A DNA stretch of 64,000 nt from an uncultured Eubacteriales bacterium (GCA_902801165.1 CADCHI010000001.1:1-64000); one strand, 5' to 3'; counted from the first letter of the stretch, positions 35,463-45,778 are shown. Notes: generated from the sequence alone by a model not told the origin. Program-made: numbers and translations.

Positions 35463-36698
35463 TTAACCTTTGCGGTCTTTTCTGAATTGCGAAGGCGTCA
35501 CACCCACGATGCTTTTGAAGCACTGGATGAAGTAGTTGGGCGTGTTGAATGCCAGCCGGTCGGATATTTCCGCGACGGAGAGCCTGGTAGATTCCAGGAG
35601 CAGCCTGGCGCGGGCGACCTTGGCCTCGCGGATATAGCTTGAAACGGTCTTGCCGGTTTCCCTCTTGAATTTCTCTGTCAGGTAATACTCGGTGTACCCC
35701 ACCAGCGAAGCCAAATCTGAAGTGCGAATCCTGCGATCCAGGCTGAGTTCGATGTAATCGCAGCACTTCTGTATCGCGTGGGAATAATTGGGATTGGCGC
35801 GCACGTGATGGACCCGGTAGATGAAATCATGGTACATGGCCTGCGCCAGCGCGGACAATTCCCCTGCGTCCCGGCTGTTTTCCGCGGCCTGAATGTAGGA
35901 ATCGCCCAGGGAATAGGCGACCTCCGGGGACAAACCGCCCTCCATGGCGGCACGGCTGACCAGCGTGGTAAATACGATGATGCTGATCTTCTCCTGCCTG
36001 AGGGGCTCCTGACCCGTGACGGGAACGCCGGGGCTCAGCTGGGAGCTGTATTGAAAGGCGGACTGATAGTGGATATTGCCGTCGCGCACCATTTGAAGCA
36101 TGGCCTTCTCCGCCTGGTACACGCCTATGCGGTCCCGGCTTCCGGCGGCGTTCTCCGCGATCGCTCCACCGGCGACCTGCCCGCTGCTCAGGTCCTCCAG
36201 GCCCAGCTGCTGGCCGGTCAGCGTGTTGTGGATCATGACCACGTAGCGCGAAAAGACCGCGATGGACATGACCGGTACGCGCTCCAGCACCTCGAGGAAG
36301 CCGTCGATCCATCCGAAGCGTGTGAGCGCTGTGCCCTGACCATACAGACTGTCGCGCACCTGCTTTGGATTCGGCTGGGCATAGGCCACGGGTCCAACCA
36401 CAAACAGGAGCTCCCGGTCGCGCTCGGATTCAAAGACCACCGCCCAGCGCAGGCCGATGGAGGACCCGATGATCAAGGGCCTGTCGCTGTCGGCCTGCGC
36501 CGCGTATTGGAGCGCCTTTTGCATGGCGTTCAGGTTCCGGAAGGCCTGGTCCAATGGCTCCCGGATATCGTCCGGGCAGGACGTGGAGAGAAAATTCCCG
36601 GCGGCATCATAGCACCAGACATACAGCCGCTCGTTGCTCGGAATCATGGATTCCAGCAGCAACAGATTCTGTTCGCCCCGGGTGATGCCGTGCCGCAT
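35463..36698 (-). CDS. AraC-family regulator of carbohydrate locus B
   Basis: 411 residues. The N-terminal 300 residues resemble the large sensor region of Firmicute AraC proteins; the C-terminal 100 residues hold the DNA-binding domain (IRTSDLASLVGYTEYYLTEK and LSVAEISDRLAFNTPNYFIQ, ending GVTPSQFRK). Start ATG 36698 is preceded on the minus strand by AAAGGAGG. It is divergent from the locus B symporter operon, the same arrangement as in locus A, though the sensor domains differ. It probably activates locus B in response to a plant-sugar signal. Confidence 0.85.
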   Translation of the reverse strand: MRHGITRGEQNLLLLESMIPSNERLYVWCYDAAGNFLSTSCPDDIREPLDQAFRNLNAMQKALQYAAQADSDRPLIIGSSIGLRWAVVFESERDRELLFVVGPVAYAQPNPKQVRDSLYGQGTALTRFGWIDGFLEVLERVPVMSIAVFSRYVVMIHNTLTGQQLGLEDLSSGQVAGGAIAENAAGSRDRIGVYQAEKAMLQMVRDGNIHYQSAFQYSSQLSPGVPVTGQEPLRQEKISIIVFTTLVSRAAMEGGLSPEVAYSLGDSYIQAAENSRDAGELSALAQAMYHDFIYRVHHVRANPNYSHAIQKCCDYIELSLDRRIRTSDLASLVGYTEYYLTEKFKRETGKTVSSYIREAKVARARLLLESTRLSVAEISDRLAFNTPNYFIQCFKSIVGVTPSQFRKDRKG

Positions 36699-36731
36699 GG
36701 CCCCGCGCCTCCTTTGGTAAAACCTATTTTT

Positions 36732-36971
36732 CTTAATTATGACGTGATTGTCGCCGTCATTCCCTTCGGGAGCCGCCGACCCGGAAAATGTACCATTTTC
36801 CTAATCACTATGCCGTGATTGTCGCCGTGCTGCGCAACTCGCTTCGCTCCCTTGCCCGGCGACCCGGAAAATGTTCCATTTTCCTAATCACTATGCCGTG
36901 ATTGTCGCTGTGCTGTGCAACTCGCTTCGCTCCCTTGCCCGGCGACCCGGAAAATGTTCCATTTTCCTAAT
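36732..36971. repeat. Three-copy tandem repeat of about 83 bp between divergent araC and symporter genes
   Basis: Copies at 36806-36888 and 36889-36971 are both 83 bp and differ at only a few bases; a shorter, more diverged copy lies at about 36732-36805. Each carries a GTGATTGTCGC start, a GGCGACCCGG centre and the palindrome GGAAAATGTTCCATTTTCC. The array stands directly upstream of the araC start, so it could hold regulator sites or fold in the RNA. Confidence 0.85.
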
Positions 36972-37077
36972 CATTATAACATACCCATAGATACACATCA
37001 ACCAAATCGCCCGATTATACCGACGACAGGAGTGGATAAACAACCTGAAAAATTGTAACTTTCACGTTGTTTTTGGC

Positions 37078-37107
37078 TTTACGCACACGATGCCATATCG
37101 TTATAAT
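37078..37107 (+). promoter_or_regulatory. Promoter of the locus B symporter operon
   Basis: TTTACG (37078-37083), 18 bases, perfect TATAAT (37102-37107). The weak -35 box fits activation by the AraC protein. Confidence 0.6.
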
Positions 37108-37162
37108 TTAATTAACGGGCGCGGATAAGCGCGAAAAGAAACGCGAAAGGAAGAGATTCATC

Positions 37163-38677
37163 ATGACAAGGGAAAAGGTATCCACCATCGACCAGAGCGG
37201 CGTTCAGTATCGCCGGGCCAAGCTGTGGCAGATCATTTTGGTCGCCTTCAACGCCTTCAACGGCATGGCCGTTTACTTCCTGATCGGCCTTGCCAGCTAT
37301 TCCGCGTCCATCGGCTACGGCATCGCCACGCTGGTGGTCGGCGGCCTGCTGACCTTTACCCGCATCTTCGACGCCATCACCGACCCGCTGCTGGCCTTTG
37401 TATACGACCGCTTCAATACCCGCTGGGGCAAGGTCCGTCCCCTGATGCTGATCGGCTGGGCCATCCAGAGCGCGGGCCTTTTGTGCATGTTCAACTTCTT
37501 CTCCAGCAAGGGCCACGGCATTCCCACCTTCCTGGGCTTCTACCTGCTGTACGTCATCGGCTACACCATCGTGAACATGACGGCCCAGACGCTGCCGGCG
37601 CTGATGACCAACGATCCCAAGCAGCGGCCCACCGTGGGCGTCTGGCAGACGGTGCTGAACTACCTGACGCCCATGGCGCTGAACATCGTCGTCTATACCA
37701 AGCTGCTCCCCGCATTCGGCGGCAGCTTCAACCAGGAATTTTTGAACATCACGGCGTGGCTGTGCGTCACCATCGCCTTTATCGGCGTGGTGCTGGTGTG
37801 CATCGGCATTTCGGAATACGACAAGCCCGAAAACTTCAAGGGCATCAAGAACGAACGGCTCAAGCTCAGCGACATGCTGGACGTGCTGAAGCACAACAAG
37901 CCCCTGCAGAGCTACATCATTTCCGCCGCGTCCGATAAGGTCGCCCAGCAGGCTTCCTCGGCCTCCATCGTCAGCACGATGCTCAACGGCATACTGATCG
38001 GCAACATGGGCCTGGCCACCACGCTGAGCATGATCGGCATGCTGCCCTCCATACTCTTCGCCGCCCTGGGCGCGCGCTACGCGGGCAAGCACGGCCACAA
38101 GGAGAGCATCGTCACCTGGACGCGCAACAGCATCTTTGCGAATCTGGCCATGATCCTGTTCTTCATCATCACCAAGAATACGGTTGGCACGCAGACCATT
38201 TCCCACATGGGCGTCACGATGATTGCCTTCGTCGTGCTGACCTTCGTGGTCAACGGCTTCGCCATGTGCGTGACCACCGCCAACACCGGCTTCATGGCCG
38301 ACATCATCGACTACGAGCTGGATCGGGGTGGGAAGTACATCCCCGCCGTCGTGACTGGCACCTACAGCCTGGTCGACAAGATCGTGTCCTCCTTCTCCGC
38401 GGCCATCGCAACCGGCTGCGTCGCGCTGATCGGCTATACCGCCACCATGCCCCAGCCGGACGACCCCGCCACCGCCGGCGTGTTCTGGATGACCATGTTC
38501 CTGCGCTACGGCCTGGCCATCCTGGGCTTCATCTGCACGCTCATCGCCATGCGCCGCTGCAAGCTGACCAAGGAGGAGATGGTGAATGTGCAGCAGCGCA
38601 TCGCCGACAAGAAGGCGGAGGCCCAGGGCAAGCTGTTTGCCGAAGAACTGCACAAGGGGGATGCTCAGAATGCGTAA
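37163..38677 (+). CDS. GPH-family sugar:cation symporter (locus B)
   Basis: 504 residues, about 12 membrane segments. Family features: LVAFNAFNGMAVYFLIGLAS, DAITDPLLAFVYDRFNTRWGK (the GPH loop 2-3 signature), and GFMADIIDYELDRGGKYIP. It brings oligosaccharides into the cell with a cation. Unlike the locus A carrier it has only a short cytoplasmic tail. Start ATG follows AAAGGAAGAG. The stop overlaps the next gene by 8 bases. Confidence 0.9.
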   Translation: MTREKVSTIDQSGVQYRRAKLWQIILVAFNAFNGMAVYFLIGLASYSASIGYGIATLVVGGLLTFTRIFDAITDPLLAFVYDRFNTRWGKVRPLMLIGWAIQSAGLLCMFNFFSSKGHGIPTFLGFYLLYVIGYTIVNMTAQTLPALMTNDPKQRPTVGVWQTVLNYLTPMALNIVVYTKLLPAFGGSFNQEFLNITAWLCVTIAFIGVVLVCIGISEYDKPENFKGIKNERLKLSDMLDVLKHNKPLQSYIISAASDKVAQQASSASIVSTMLNGILIGNMGLATTLSMIGMLPSILFAALGARYAGKHGHKESIVTWTRNSIFANLAMILFFIITKNTVGTQTISHMGVTMIAFVVLTFVVNGFAMCVTTANTGFMADIIDYELDRGGKYIPAVVTGTYSLVDKIVSSFSAAIATGCVALIGYTATMPQPDDPATAGVFWMTMFLRYGLAILGFICTLIAMRRCKLTKEEMVNVQQRIADKKAEAQGKLFAEELHKGDAQNA

Positions 38678-40871
38678 TATCAAGGTTCTGAAGGACGGCT
38701 GGCGCTTCCTGAAGGCGGACATGACCGCCGAGCAGGCCGTGGCAAATGCCGCGCGCGGAGAAGCGGTCGTAGTGCCCCATACGTGGAACGCTGTGGACGG
38801 GCAGGACGGCGGCAACGATTACCACCGGGGAACCTGCTGGTATGTGCGCACGCTGACCGCCCGGGAACTGGCGGGCGAGACCGTGTTCCTGGAAATCAAC
38901 GGCGCGGCCATGACCGCGGACGTGTGGTTCAACGGAAGGCATCTGGCCCGCCACGAGGGAGGATATTCCACCTTCCGCGTCGAACTGACGGAAGACCGGG
39001 CCGAGGAAAATGTGCTGGCAATCGCCGTCAGCAATGAGGATAGCGACCGGGTATATCCGCAGAAGGCCGATTTCACCTTCTACGGCGGCCTGTACCGGGA
39101 GGTCAGGCTCATCTCCGTGCCGAAGGAGCACTTTGAGCTGGTCGCGGACGGCACGCCCGGCATCAAGGTGACGCCCATCGTTGACCTGGAGAAGAAAACC
39201 ACTTCCGTCACCGTGGAGACCTGGCAGAACGCGGATCGGGTATCCGTCACCGTGAACGGCGAGACGAAGACCGTGCCCTCCGTGGATGGACACGCCAAAG
39301 CGGCGTTTGTCATCCGGGACGTGCGCCTGTGGGACGGCGTGGACGATCCCTGGCTGTACACGGCCACGGCGAGGCTGGACAGCGGCGATGAGGTCAGCGC
39401 CCGCTTCGGCTGCCGGGAATTCAGAATTGATCCCGAAAAAGGCTTTTTCCTCAACGGGCGCAGCTATCCGCTGCGGGGCGTCAGCCGCCATCAGGACCTG
39501 AAGGGCAAGGGAAACGCCCTTTCCCTTGAAGATCACAGGGCGGACATGGCGATCATACGGGAAATCGGCGCCAACACCCTGCGCCTGGCCCACTACCAGC
39601 ACGCCCAGGAATTCTATGACCTGTGCGATGAGAACGGCATCGTGGTGTGGGCGGAGATCCCCTACATCACCATGCACATGAAGAATGGCCGGGAGAATAC
39701 CCTTTCGCAAATGCGAGAGCTGGTCACCCAGTGCTATAACCATCCCAGCATCGCCGTGTGGGGGCTCTCCAACGAGATCACCGCCGCCAGCGCGGTCAAC
39801 GATGACCTGCTGGAGAACCATCGGCTGCTGAACGACCTGTGCCACCGGATGGACGGCACCCGGCTGACCACCATGGCCGACGTGTTCATGCTGGAGACGG
39901 ACAGCCCCATCCTGGAGATCCCGGACATCAACAGCTACAACCTGTATTTCGGCTGGTATCTGGGGGAGCTTTCGCAGACCGATGAATTCTTCGACGAGTA
40001 CCACGCAAAGTATCCCGACCGCGTGATTGGCTTTTCCGAATACGGCGCGGACGCCAACCCGGCCTTTCATTCCTCCCGCCCGGAGAAGGGCGACTACACC
40101 GAGGAATACCAGGCGCTGTACCACGAGCACATGCTGCGCATGATCGAGGCGCGACCGTATCTGTGGGCCACCCACGTGTGGAATCTGTTCGACTTCGCCG
40201 CCGACGGCCGGGACGAGGGCGGCAAGCACGGCGAGAACCAGAAGGGCCTGGTGACATTCGACCGCAGCCTGCGCAAGGACGCCTTCTATCTGTACAAGGC
40301 CGCCTGGAATAAAAGTGAGCCCTTCGTTCACCTGTGCGGCAAGCGGTACGTCAACCGCTGCGAGGATGAGACCGAAATCAAGGTCTATTCCAACCAGCCC
40401 CGCGTGAAGCTCTATGTGGACGGGGCGCTCATCGGCGAACAGGACGGACAGACCGTGTTCCGCTTCCACGTGCCGCTGCTGGGCGAGCATCTCATCCAGG
40501 CCGAGGCGGGCGAGGCGAGCGACGTCATGTGCGTTCGCCGGGTGGACGCGCCGGATGAAAGCTATATCTTCAACAAGGCCGCGGCATCCGTGACCAACTG
40601 GTTTGACGCGGACGAGATCGATCCCGCCTGCTTCTCCATCGCGGATACGCTGGGCGAGATTCGCGCCAACCCGCAGGCCGGGGCGGTGGTGGACGCCATG
40701 ATGGCCAAGGGCGCTTCCGAGCGCGGCGACGTGGCCGACGCGGTGAAGGACAATCCCGCGCTCCAGCGGATGATGGGCCGCATGACGCTCATGAGCCTTT
40801 TGAAGCAGGGCGGCGCCGACGAGGAGAGCATCAAGCAGATCAACCGGATATTGCAGGGGATTCGCAAATGA
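38670..40871 (+). CDS. GH2 glycoside hydrolase (beta-galactosidase-like), locus B
   Basis: 733 residues from ATG 38670, inside the end of the symporter gene, with AAGGGGG upstream. No signal peptide. GH2 jelly roll (VFLEINGAAMTADVWFNGRH), Ig-like domain and TIM barrel: RGVSRHQD, NTLRLAHYQHA, acid/base LSNE (Glu369) and nucleophile FSEYG (Glu457), then a C-terminal beta domain (VKLYVDG) and a helical tail unusual for the family (about 100 residues ending INRILQGIRK). It hydrolyses a beta-linked terminal sugar, most likely galactose. Confidence 0.85.
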   Translation: MRNIKVLKDGWRFLKADMTAEQAVANAARGEAVVVPHTWNAVDGQDGGNDYHRGTCWYVRTLTARELAGETVFLEINGAAMTADVWFNGRHLARHEGGYSTFRVELTEDRAEENVLAIAVSNEDSDRVYPQKADFTFYGGLYREVRLISVPKEHFELVADGTPGIKVTPIVDLEKKTTSVTVETWQNADRVSVTVNGETKTVPSVDGHAKAAFVIRDVRLWDGVDDPWLYTATARLDSGDEVSARFGCREFRIDPEKGFFLNGRSYPLRGVSRHQDLKGKGNALSLEDHRADMAIIREIGANTLRLAHYQHAQEFYDLCDENGIVVWAEIPYITMHMKNGRENTLSQMRELVTQCYNHPSIAVWGLSNEITAASAVNDDLLENHRLLNDLCHRMDGTRLTTMADVFMLETDSPILEIPDINSYNLYFGWYLGELSQTDEFFDEYHAKYPDRVIGFSEYGADANPAFHSSRPEKGDYTEEYQALYHEHMLRMIEARPYLWATHVWNLFDFAADGRDEGGKHGENQKGLVTFDRSLRKDAFYLYKAAWNKSEPFVHLCGKRYVNRCEDETEIKVYSNQPRVKLYVDGALIGEQDGQTVFRFHVPLLGEHLIQAEAGEASDVMCVRRVDAPDESYIFNKAAASVTNWFDADEIDPACFSIADTLGEIRANPQAGAVVDAMMAKGASERGDVADAVKDNPALQRMMGRMTLMSLLKQGGADEESIKQINRILQGIRK

Positions 40872-41713
40872 AGAAGGCAGTACAGCAGATCATGCTGGGA
40901 ACGGTGACGGGCAGCGAAGCGGCTGCCCGCGCCACCTTGCAGCGCATCAAGGCCGCCGGCTACGACGGCCTGGAGCTCAATCGGTTCATGATCCATCCCA
41001 CCTCCCTCATGGTGCGGATGATGACAAAGGCGGCGGGCATGCCCACGGGCAAGGGTGGCAAGCTGGATTGGAAGAAGCTCCTGCGGGAAGCGGATCTGTC
41101 CGTCGTCAGCCTGCATATCGACCTGGGGAGCCTGGAGCGGGAAGCCGATGCCGTGGCAGCGGAAGCCCGGGAATTGGGCACGGACAAGCTGGTCATCACC
41201 GGCATGTACCGCTTCGATTACGGCGATGAGAAGGCCGTCCGGGAATTGGCGAGCCGGCTCAACAGGGCGGGGGAGGGGCTTCGCAGGGAGGGCTTGTCCC
41301 TTCTGTACCACAATCACAACGTGGAGCTTCTGCAGGTGAAGCCCGGCCTGCGTGCCTACGACATACTGATTTCCGATACCGATCCGACCTGTGTTGGTTT
41401 CGAGTTCGATAGCTATTGGTTCACCGATGGCGGCGCGGACGCGAAGGACTGGATGCGCCGCCTGGGCAAGCGCATGAAGCTGTGGCACGTCACCGACCGG
41501 GGGACTCGCCAAAGCGGCCCCGCCATGACGCCCATCCTGAAATGCGACAGCATGGAGCTGGGAACGGGCAACATGGACCTGGATGGTCTGTGCGCGATCG
41601 CCGTGGAGAACGGCATCGGGGCGGTGGTGCTGGAAAGCCACAGGAACTGGATCGACAAAGACCCCATCAAGAGCCTGGAGCTGAGCGCGAAATGGCTGAA
41701 CGGGAGGTTTTGA
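40868..41713 (+). CDS. Sugar phosphate isomerase/epimerase (xylose-isomerase-like barrel)
   Basis: 281 residues, overlapping the GH2 stop by 4 bases (ATGA). AP-endonuclease-2/IolE-type TIM barrel: AAGYDGLELNRF, VVSLHID, LLYHNHNVEL, VGFEFDSYW, LWHVTDRG and VLESHRNW; the His, Glu and Asp in these phrases form the usual metal site. The exact sugar is not readable. In the middle of a hydrolase operon it probably interconverts a released monosaccharide or keto-sugar. Confidence 0.85.
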   Translation: MKKAVQQIMLGTVTGSEAAARATLQRIKAAGYDGLELNRFMIHPTSLMVRMMTKAAGMPTGKGGKLDWKKLLREADLSVVSLHIDLGSLEREADAVAAEARELGTDKLVITGMYRFDYGDEKAVRELASRLNRAGEGLRREGLSLLYHNHNVELLQVKPGLRAYDILISDTDPTCVGFEFDSYWFTDGGADAKDWMRRLGKRMKLWHVTDRGTRQSGPAMTPILKCDSMELGTGNMDLDGLCAIAVENGIGAVVLESHRNWIDKDPIKSLELSAKWLNGRF

Positions 41714-41714
41714 A

Positions 41715-43982
41715 ATGAAGCTGCTTCCTGAAACCTGGCAGGCGAAATGGATCGACCCGGAGCCATCGCATGGTCCGGAGCCGTCGCATGATGCGGAAGC
41801 GAAGCGGCCCGCTTCATACCTGCGCCGCCGCTTTACGGTGAACACCACGGAAAACGCCCGGCTGTACATCACCTGCCACGGGCTGTATATCGCCTGGATC
41901 AACGGTCGGCGGGTGGGCGATTTCGTGCTGGCTCCCGGCACCGGAGATTATCACAAGCGCCTGACCGTGCAGGCTTACGACGTGTCCGGACTGCTGCATG
42001 ACGGCGACAACGACATCGTCGTCGCCCTGGGGGACGGCTGGTATCGGGGCAGCGTGGGCATCGACGGGCTGTGGAACTATTACGGAGAGGACATCTCCCT
42101 GCTGTGCCAGCTGGAGGTGGACGGTGAAACCGTGCTGTGCAGCGACGAGGACTGGGAGGCCACCCAGCAGGGGCCCATCCGGGAAAACGATCTCCAGCAG
42201 GGCGAGCGCTATGACGCCCGGATGGAGGAACTGAGCGGCTGGCATGGCGTCAAGGCGCGGGACTTTGGTTATGACAACCTGGCGCCCACGGAGAGCGTGC
42301 CAATATTGGAGCAGGAGCGCTTTCCCGGAAAGCTGATCCGCACGCCCAATGGCGAGACGGTGATCGACTTCGGGCAGAACCTGGCGGGCTACACCGAGCT
42401 GCGGCTGACGGCGAAGGCCGGACAGAGGATCACCCTGTGGCACGGGGAAACGCTGGACGAAAACGGCAACTTCACCCAGGCCAACTTTGATCCCGGCGAG
42501 CGCAGCCGACACGGCGGCATCCCCCAGAAAATCGAATATACCTGTAAGGACGGCCTGAACGTCTACAAGCCTCAATTCTGCGTCTTCGGCTTCCGCTACG
42601 CCAGGGTGGAGACGGACATCGACCTGGCAGGCGCCTCCTTCACCGCCGTCGCCGTCTATTCCCGCATGCCGCAAACCGGCTTTTTCGAGTGTGGGAACGC
42701 GGATGTGAACCGCCTGTTCCAGAATGCCCTGTGGAGCATGCGCTCCAACTTCTGCGATATCCCCACCGACTGTCCCACCCGGGAGCGGGCCGGCTGGACG
42801 GGCGACGCGGGCGTTTTCGCGCCGACGGCGGTCTATCTCATGGACTGTTATCCTGTGCTGCGCAAGTGGCTGGGCGAGTGCCGCCTGGCCCAGCGGGAGG
42901 ACGGGCTCGTCCAGAACATCGCGCCGGTCAACAACAGCGGAAGCATGATCTCCAACATGCTCCAGGGCTCCGCTGGCTGGGGCGACGCCTGCGTGCTGGT
43001 GCCCTGGGCGCTCTATGAAGCCTACGGGGATAAGGCCATTCTGGAAGAAAACTACGACATGATGCGCCGCTGGCTGGAATTCTGCGGAAATCGTGCCAGG
43101 GAGACCCGTCCCCAGAATATGGATAATCCCTGGAAGGAATACCTGGTGGACCAGGGCTTTCACTTTGGCGAATGGTGCCAGCCGGATGTGGACAACACCG
43201 AGGCTATGAAGAATACCATGATGGCGGGCGCACCGGAGGTGGCCACGGCGTATTATTTCAAATCCGCCTCGCTGTTTTCCAAAATCGCCCGCGTCCTGGG
43301 GAAGGCCGACGACGCGGAAAAGTACGGGTCAATCGCTGAAAAGGCGAAGAAGGCCTGGCGCTTCACCTGCACCCGGGATGGCAGGATCGTCTCCGACCGC
43401 CAGTGCGATTACGTGCGGCCCATCGCCTTTGGGCTGCTGGAGGGGGACGAGGCCCAGCGGGCCGCGGACGAGCTGAACCGGCTGGTGGAGCAGAACGGCT
43501 GTCACCTGAACACCGGCTTCCTGTCCACGCCCGACCTGTGCCGGGTACTGGCCGACCATGGGCACGTGGAAACCGCCTACAGGCTGCTGCTGAACGAGGA
43601 CTGCCCCGGCTGGCTCTACGCCGTGAAGAAAGGCGCGACCACCATTTGGGAGACCTGGGACGGCGTGCACCCGGACGGCACCGTGCACGATTCCCTGAAC
43701 CACTATGCCTACGGAGCCATTGCCGGATGGTTGTTCGACGGGGTGTGCGGCATTCAGCTCCACAATGGGGAGCTGGTGATCGCGCCGAAGCCCCATCCCA
43801 TGCTGGGCTGGGCCCGGGCGGAATGGCGCTCGCCCATCGGAAGCATCCAAAGCGGCTGGAAATATGATGGAAACCGCCTGCTGTTTGACATTTCCGTGCC
43901 TGTACCATCGCTCATCCGCCTGCCGGACGGCCGTGAAATCACGGCGGAGAAGGGAGAACATCACTATGAAGTATTATTGTAA
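41715..43982 (+). CDS. GH78 alpha-L-rhamnosidase, locus B
   Basis: 755 residues, no signal peptide, starting 1 base after the isomerase stop. It lacks the first N-terminal domain of the locus A enzyme but keeps CHGLYIAWINGRRVGD, IDFGQNLAGYTELRL, the catalytic-domain phrase DIPTDCPTRERAGWTGDAGVF and the C-terminal sandwich (RSPIGSIQSGW). It should release L-rhamnose from imported oligosaccharides. A clear paralog of 26095, about the same catalytic core. Overlaps the next gene by 17 bases. Confidence 0.9.
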   Translation: MKLLPETWQAKWIDPEPSHGPEPSHDAEAKRPASYLRRRFTVNTTENARLYITCHGLYIAWINGRRVGDFVLAPGTGDYHKRLTVQAYDVSGLLHDGDNDIVVALGDGWYRGSVGIDGLWNYYGEDISLLCQLEVDGETVLCSDEDWEATQQGPIRENDLQQGERYDARMEELSGWHGVKARDFGYDNLAPTESVPILEQERFPGKLIRTPNGETVIDFGQNLAGYTELRLTAKAGQRITLWHGETLDENGNFTQANFDPGERSRHGGIPQKIEYTCKDGLNVYKPQFCVFGFRYARVETDIDLAGASFTAVAVYSRMPQTGFFECGNADVNRLFQNALWSMRSNFCDIPTDCPTRERAGWTGDAGVFAPTAVYLMDCYPVLRKWLGECRLAQREDGLVQNIAPVNNSGSMISNMLQGSAGWGDACVLVPWALYEAYGDKAILEENYDMMRRWLEFCGNRARETRPQNMDNPWKEYLVDQGFHFGEWCQPDVDNTEAMKNTMMAGAPEVATAYYFKSASLFSKIARVLGKADDAEKYGSIAEKAKKAWRFTCTRDGRIVSDRQCDYVRPIAFGLLEGDEAQRAADELNRLVEQNGCHLNTGFLSTPDLCRVLADHGHVETAYRLLLNEDCPGWLYAVKKGATTIWETWDGVHPDGTVHDSLNHYAYGAIAGWLFDGVCGIQLHNGELVIAPKPHPMLGWARAEWRSPIGSIQSGWKYDGNRLLFDISVPVPSLIRLPDGREITAEKGEHHYEVLL

Positions 43983-45765
43983 TCCCCTCAATGTCAACTA
44001 TCGCTACCAGTTCAACGCCGACCCGCGCAAAGGCGGGCAGCTTCAAATCTGCCGGGAGGCGGCGGATCCCTCGATGATCCAATTCAACGGGCGGTATTAC
44101 ATCTTCGCCTCCATGACCCTGGGCGTGTGGGTTTCCGATGACCTTGCCCATTGGGAGAACCACCGGCTGCCGGAGGAGCTGCCCCTGTACGACTATGCCC
44201 CGGATGTGCGGGTGATGGGGGATTGGGTATATTTCTGCGCGTCCCGGCGGGAAGAGAACTGCGACCGATACCGCACGAAGGACATCCTGAACGGCCCCTA
44301 TGAGAAGATCGAGGGCAGCTTTCCCTTCTGGGACCCCAATATGTTCATCGATGACGACGGGCGCGTGTACTTCTACTGGGGCTGCTCCAACATCACGCCC
44401 ATCTGGGGCGTGGAGCTGGACCCTGACACCCTGCAGCCCATCGGAGAAAAGCGGGTGCTGGTGGAAGGCCATCCCTTTGAGATCGGCTATGAGCGCGTCG
44501 GCGAGGACAACTGCACGCCGCCCGCCGATGAGGCCACGGTGGAAATGCGGTATCAGGGTTTCCTGAAGCAGCGCGGTATCACGGACGAACAGCTGCCCGA
44601 TGACGTCAAGCCCCTGATCCGGGGCATGCTGTCGGACCGCCCCTACATCGAAGGCGCGTGGATGGACAAGCACGACGGCAGGTACTACCTGCAATACGCC
44701 GCCCCGGGCACCCAGTACAACACCTATTCCGACGGCGTGTATGTGTCCGACAGGCCCCTGGGCCCCTTCACGCTGGCGAAGAACAATCCCTATTCCTACA
44801 AGCCAGGCGGGTTCCTGCCCGGCGCGGGCCATGGCTCCACGATGCCCGACGCGGCGGGCAACTGGTGGCATACCTCCACGATGCGCATCAGCGTGAACCA
44901 CGGTTTTGAACGCCGGGTCGGCCTCTGGCCCGCAGGCTTCGATGCCGACGGCGAACTGTTCTGCAATCAGCGCTACGGCGACTGGCCCATGGCCGTGTCC
45001 GGCGCGGCGGAGGATCCCTGGCGAGACCCGGCGTGGATGCTCCTGAGCGCGGGCAAATCGGCGACGGCGTCCTCCTGCGCGAAAGGCCATGAGCCGGAAA
45101 AGGCCACGGAGGAGAACGTTCAGACCTGGTGGCGGGCGGCCACGAACCGCCGGGATGAATGGTTGGCGGTGGACCTGGGCAGGACGATGCGCGTTCATGC
45201 CGTGCAGGTCAACTTTGCCGACGATCATATCGACATCCCTTGCCCCGGCGAGATCCGCCCCGGCTCCCAGGCCCGATACATCGAGGCGCGGGATCTCAGG
45301 ACCCAGTGGAAGCTGGAGGCGTCGTTGGATGGGGAGAACTGGTTTGTCGTCGAGGACAAATCAGGCGCCGATTCGGATTTGACCCATGATCTCGTCCTGC
45401 GGGAGGCGGGCTTCTATGCCCGGTGGCTGCGCCTTTCCGACATGGCGGTTCCCTATGGGCAGAACCCTTGTGTGTCCGGCCTGCGGGTGTTCGGCCTGGG
45501 TCAGGGCGAAAAGCCTGCCGTGCCCGTTTTCACGGCCAGGCGGGAAAACGCCCTGGACATGACGGTTTCCATTGAAGCGCAGGACAATGCGCTGGGCTAC
45601 AACATTCTGTTTGGCAACAGCCCGGATAAGCTGTACCACAGCTATATGACATTCAAAGCGGGAGATCAGCGCATCGGCGCGCTGATCAAGGGCAGGAACT
45701 GCTTTGTGCGGGTAGACGCTTTTAACGAGGCGGGTATCACGGAAGGCATCTGCATTCAACTGTAA
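43966..45765 (+). CDS. GH43-family hydrolase with C-terminal carbohydrate-binding-like domains
   Basis: 599 residues from ATG 43966, with AGGGAGAAC upstream and inside the end of GH78. The GH43 propeller occupies about residues 1-340 (REAADPSMIQFNGRYYIFAS has the catalytic-base Asp; WDPNMFIDDDGRVYFYWG the second acid; IEGAWM the acid/base Glu). Residues about 365-500 resemble an F5/8 type C (CBM32-like) domain (WWRAATNRRDEWLAVDLG) and the last 90 resemble a fibronectin III fold. A cytoplasmic form with binding domains is notable. Likely arabinofuranosidase or xylosidase action. Confidence 0.85.
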   Translation: MKYYCNPLNVNYRYQFNADPRKGGQLQICREAADPSMIQFNGRYYIFASMTLGVWVSDDLAHWENHRLPEELPLYDYAPDVRVMGDWVYFCASRREENCDRYRTKDILNGPYEKIEGSFPFWDPNMFIDDDGRVYFYWGCSNITPIWGVELDPDTLQPIGEKRVLVEGHPFEIGYERVGEDNCTPPADEATVEMRYQGFLKQRGITDEQLPDDVKPLIRGMLSDRPYIEGAWMDKHDGRYYLQYAAPGTQYNTYSDGVYVSDRPLGPFTLAKNNPYSYKPGGFLPGAGHGSTMPDAAGNWWHTSTMRISVNHGFERRVGLWPAGFDADGELFCNQRYGDWPMAVSGAAEDPWRDPAWMLLSAGKSATASSCAKGHEPEKATEENVQTWWRAATNRRDEWLAVDLGRTMRVHAVQVNFADDHIDIPCPGEIRPGSQARYIEARDLRTQWKLEASLDGENWFVVEDKSGADSDLTHDLVLREAGFYARWLRLSDMAVPYGQNPCVSGLRVFGLGQGEKPAVPVFTARRENALDMTVSIEAQDNALGYNILFGNSPDKLYHSYMTFKAGDQRIGALIKGRNCFVRVDAFNEAGITEGICIQL

Positions 45766-45778
45766 GGAGGCGTTCAAT

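Noticed and set aside
36732-36971. CRISPR array
   Set aside because: The units are adjacent whole 83-bp tandem copies with no unique spacers, and no cas gene is present.
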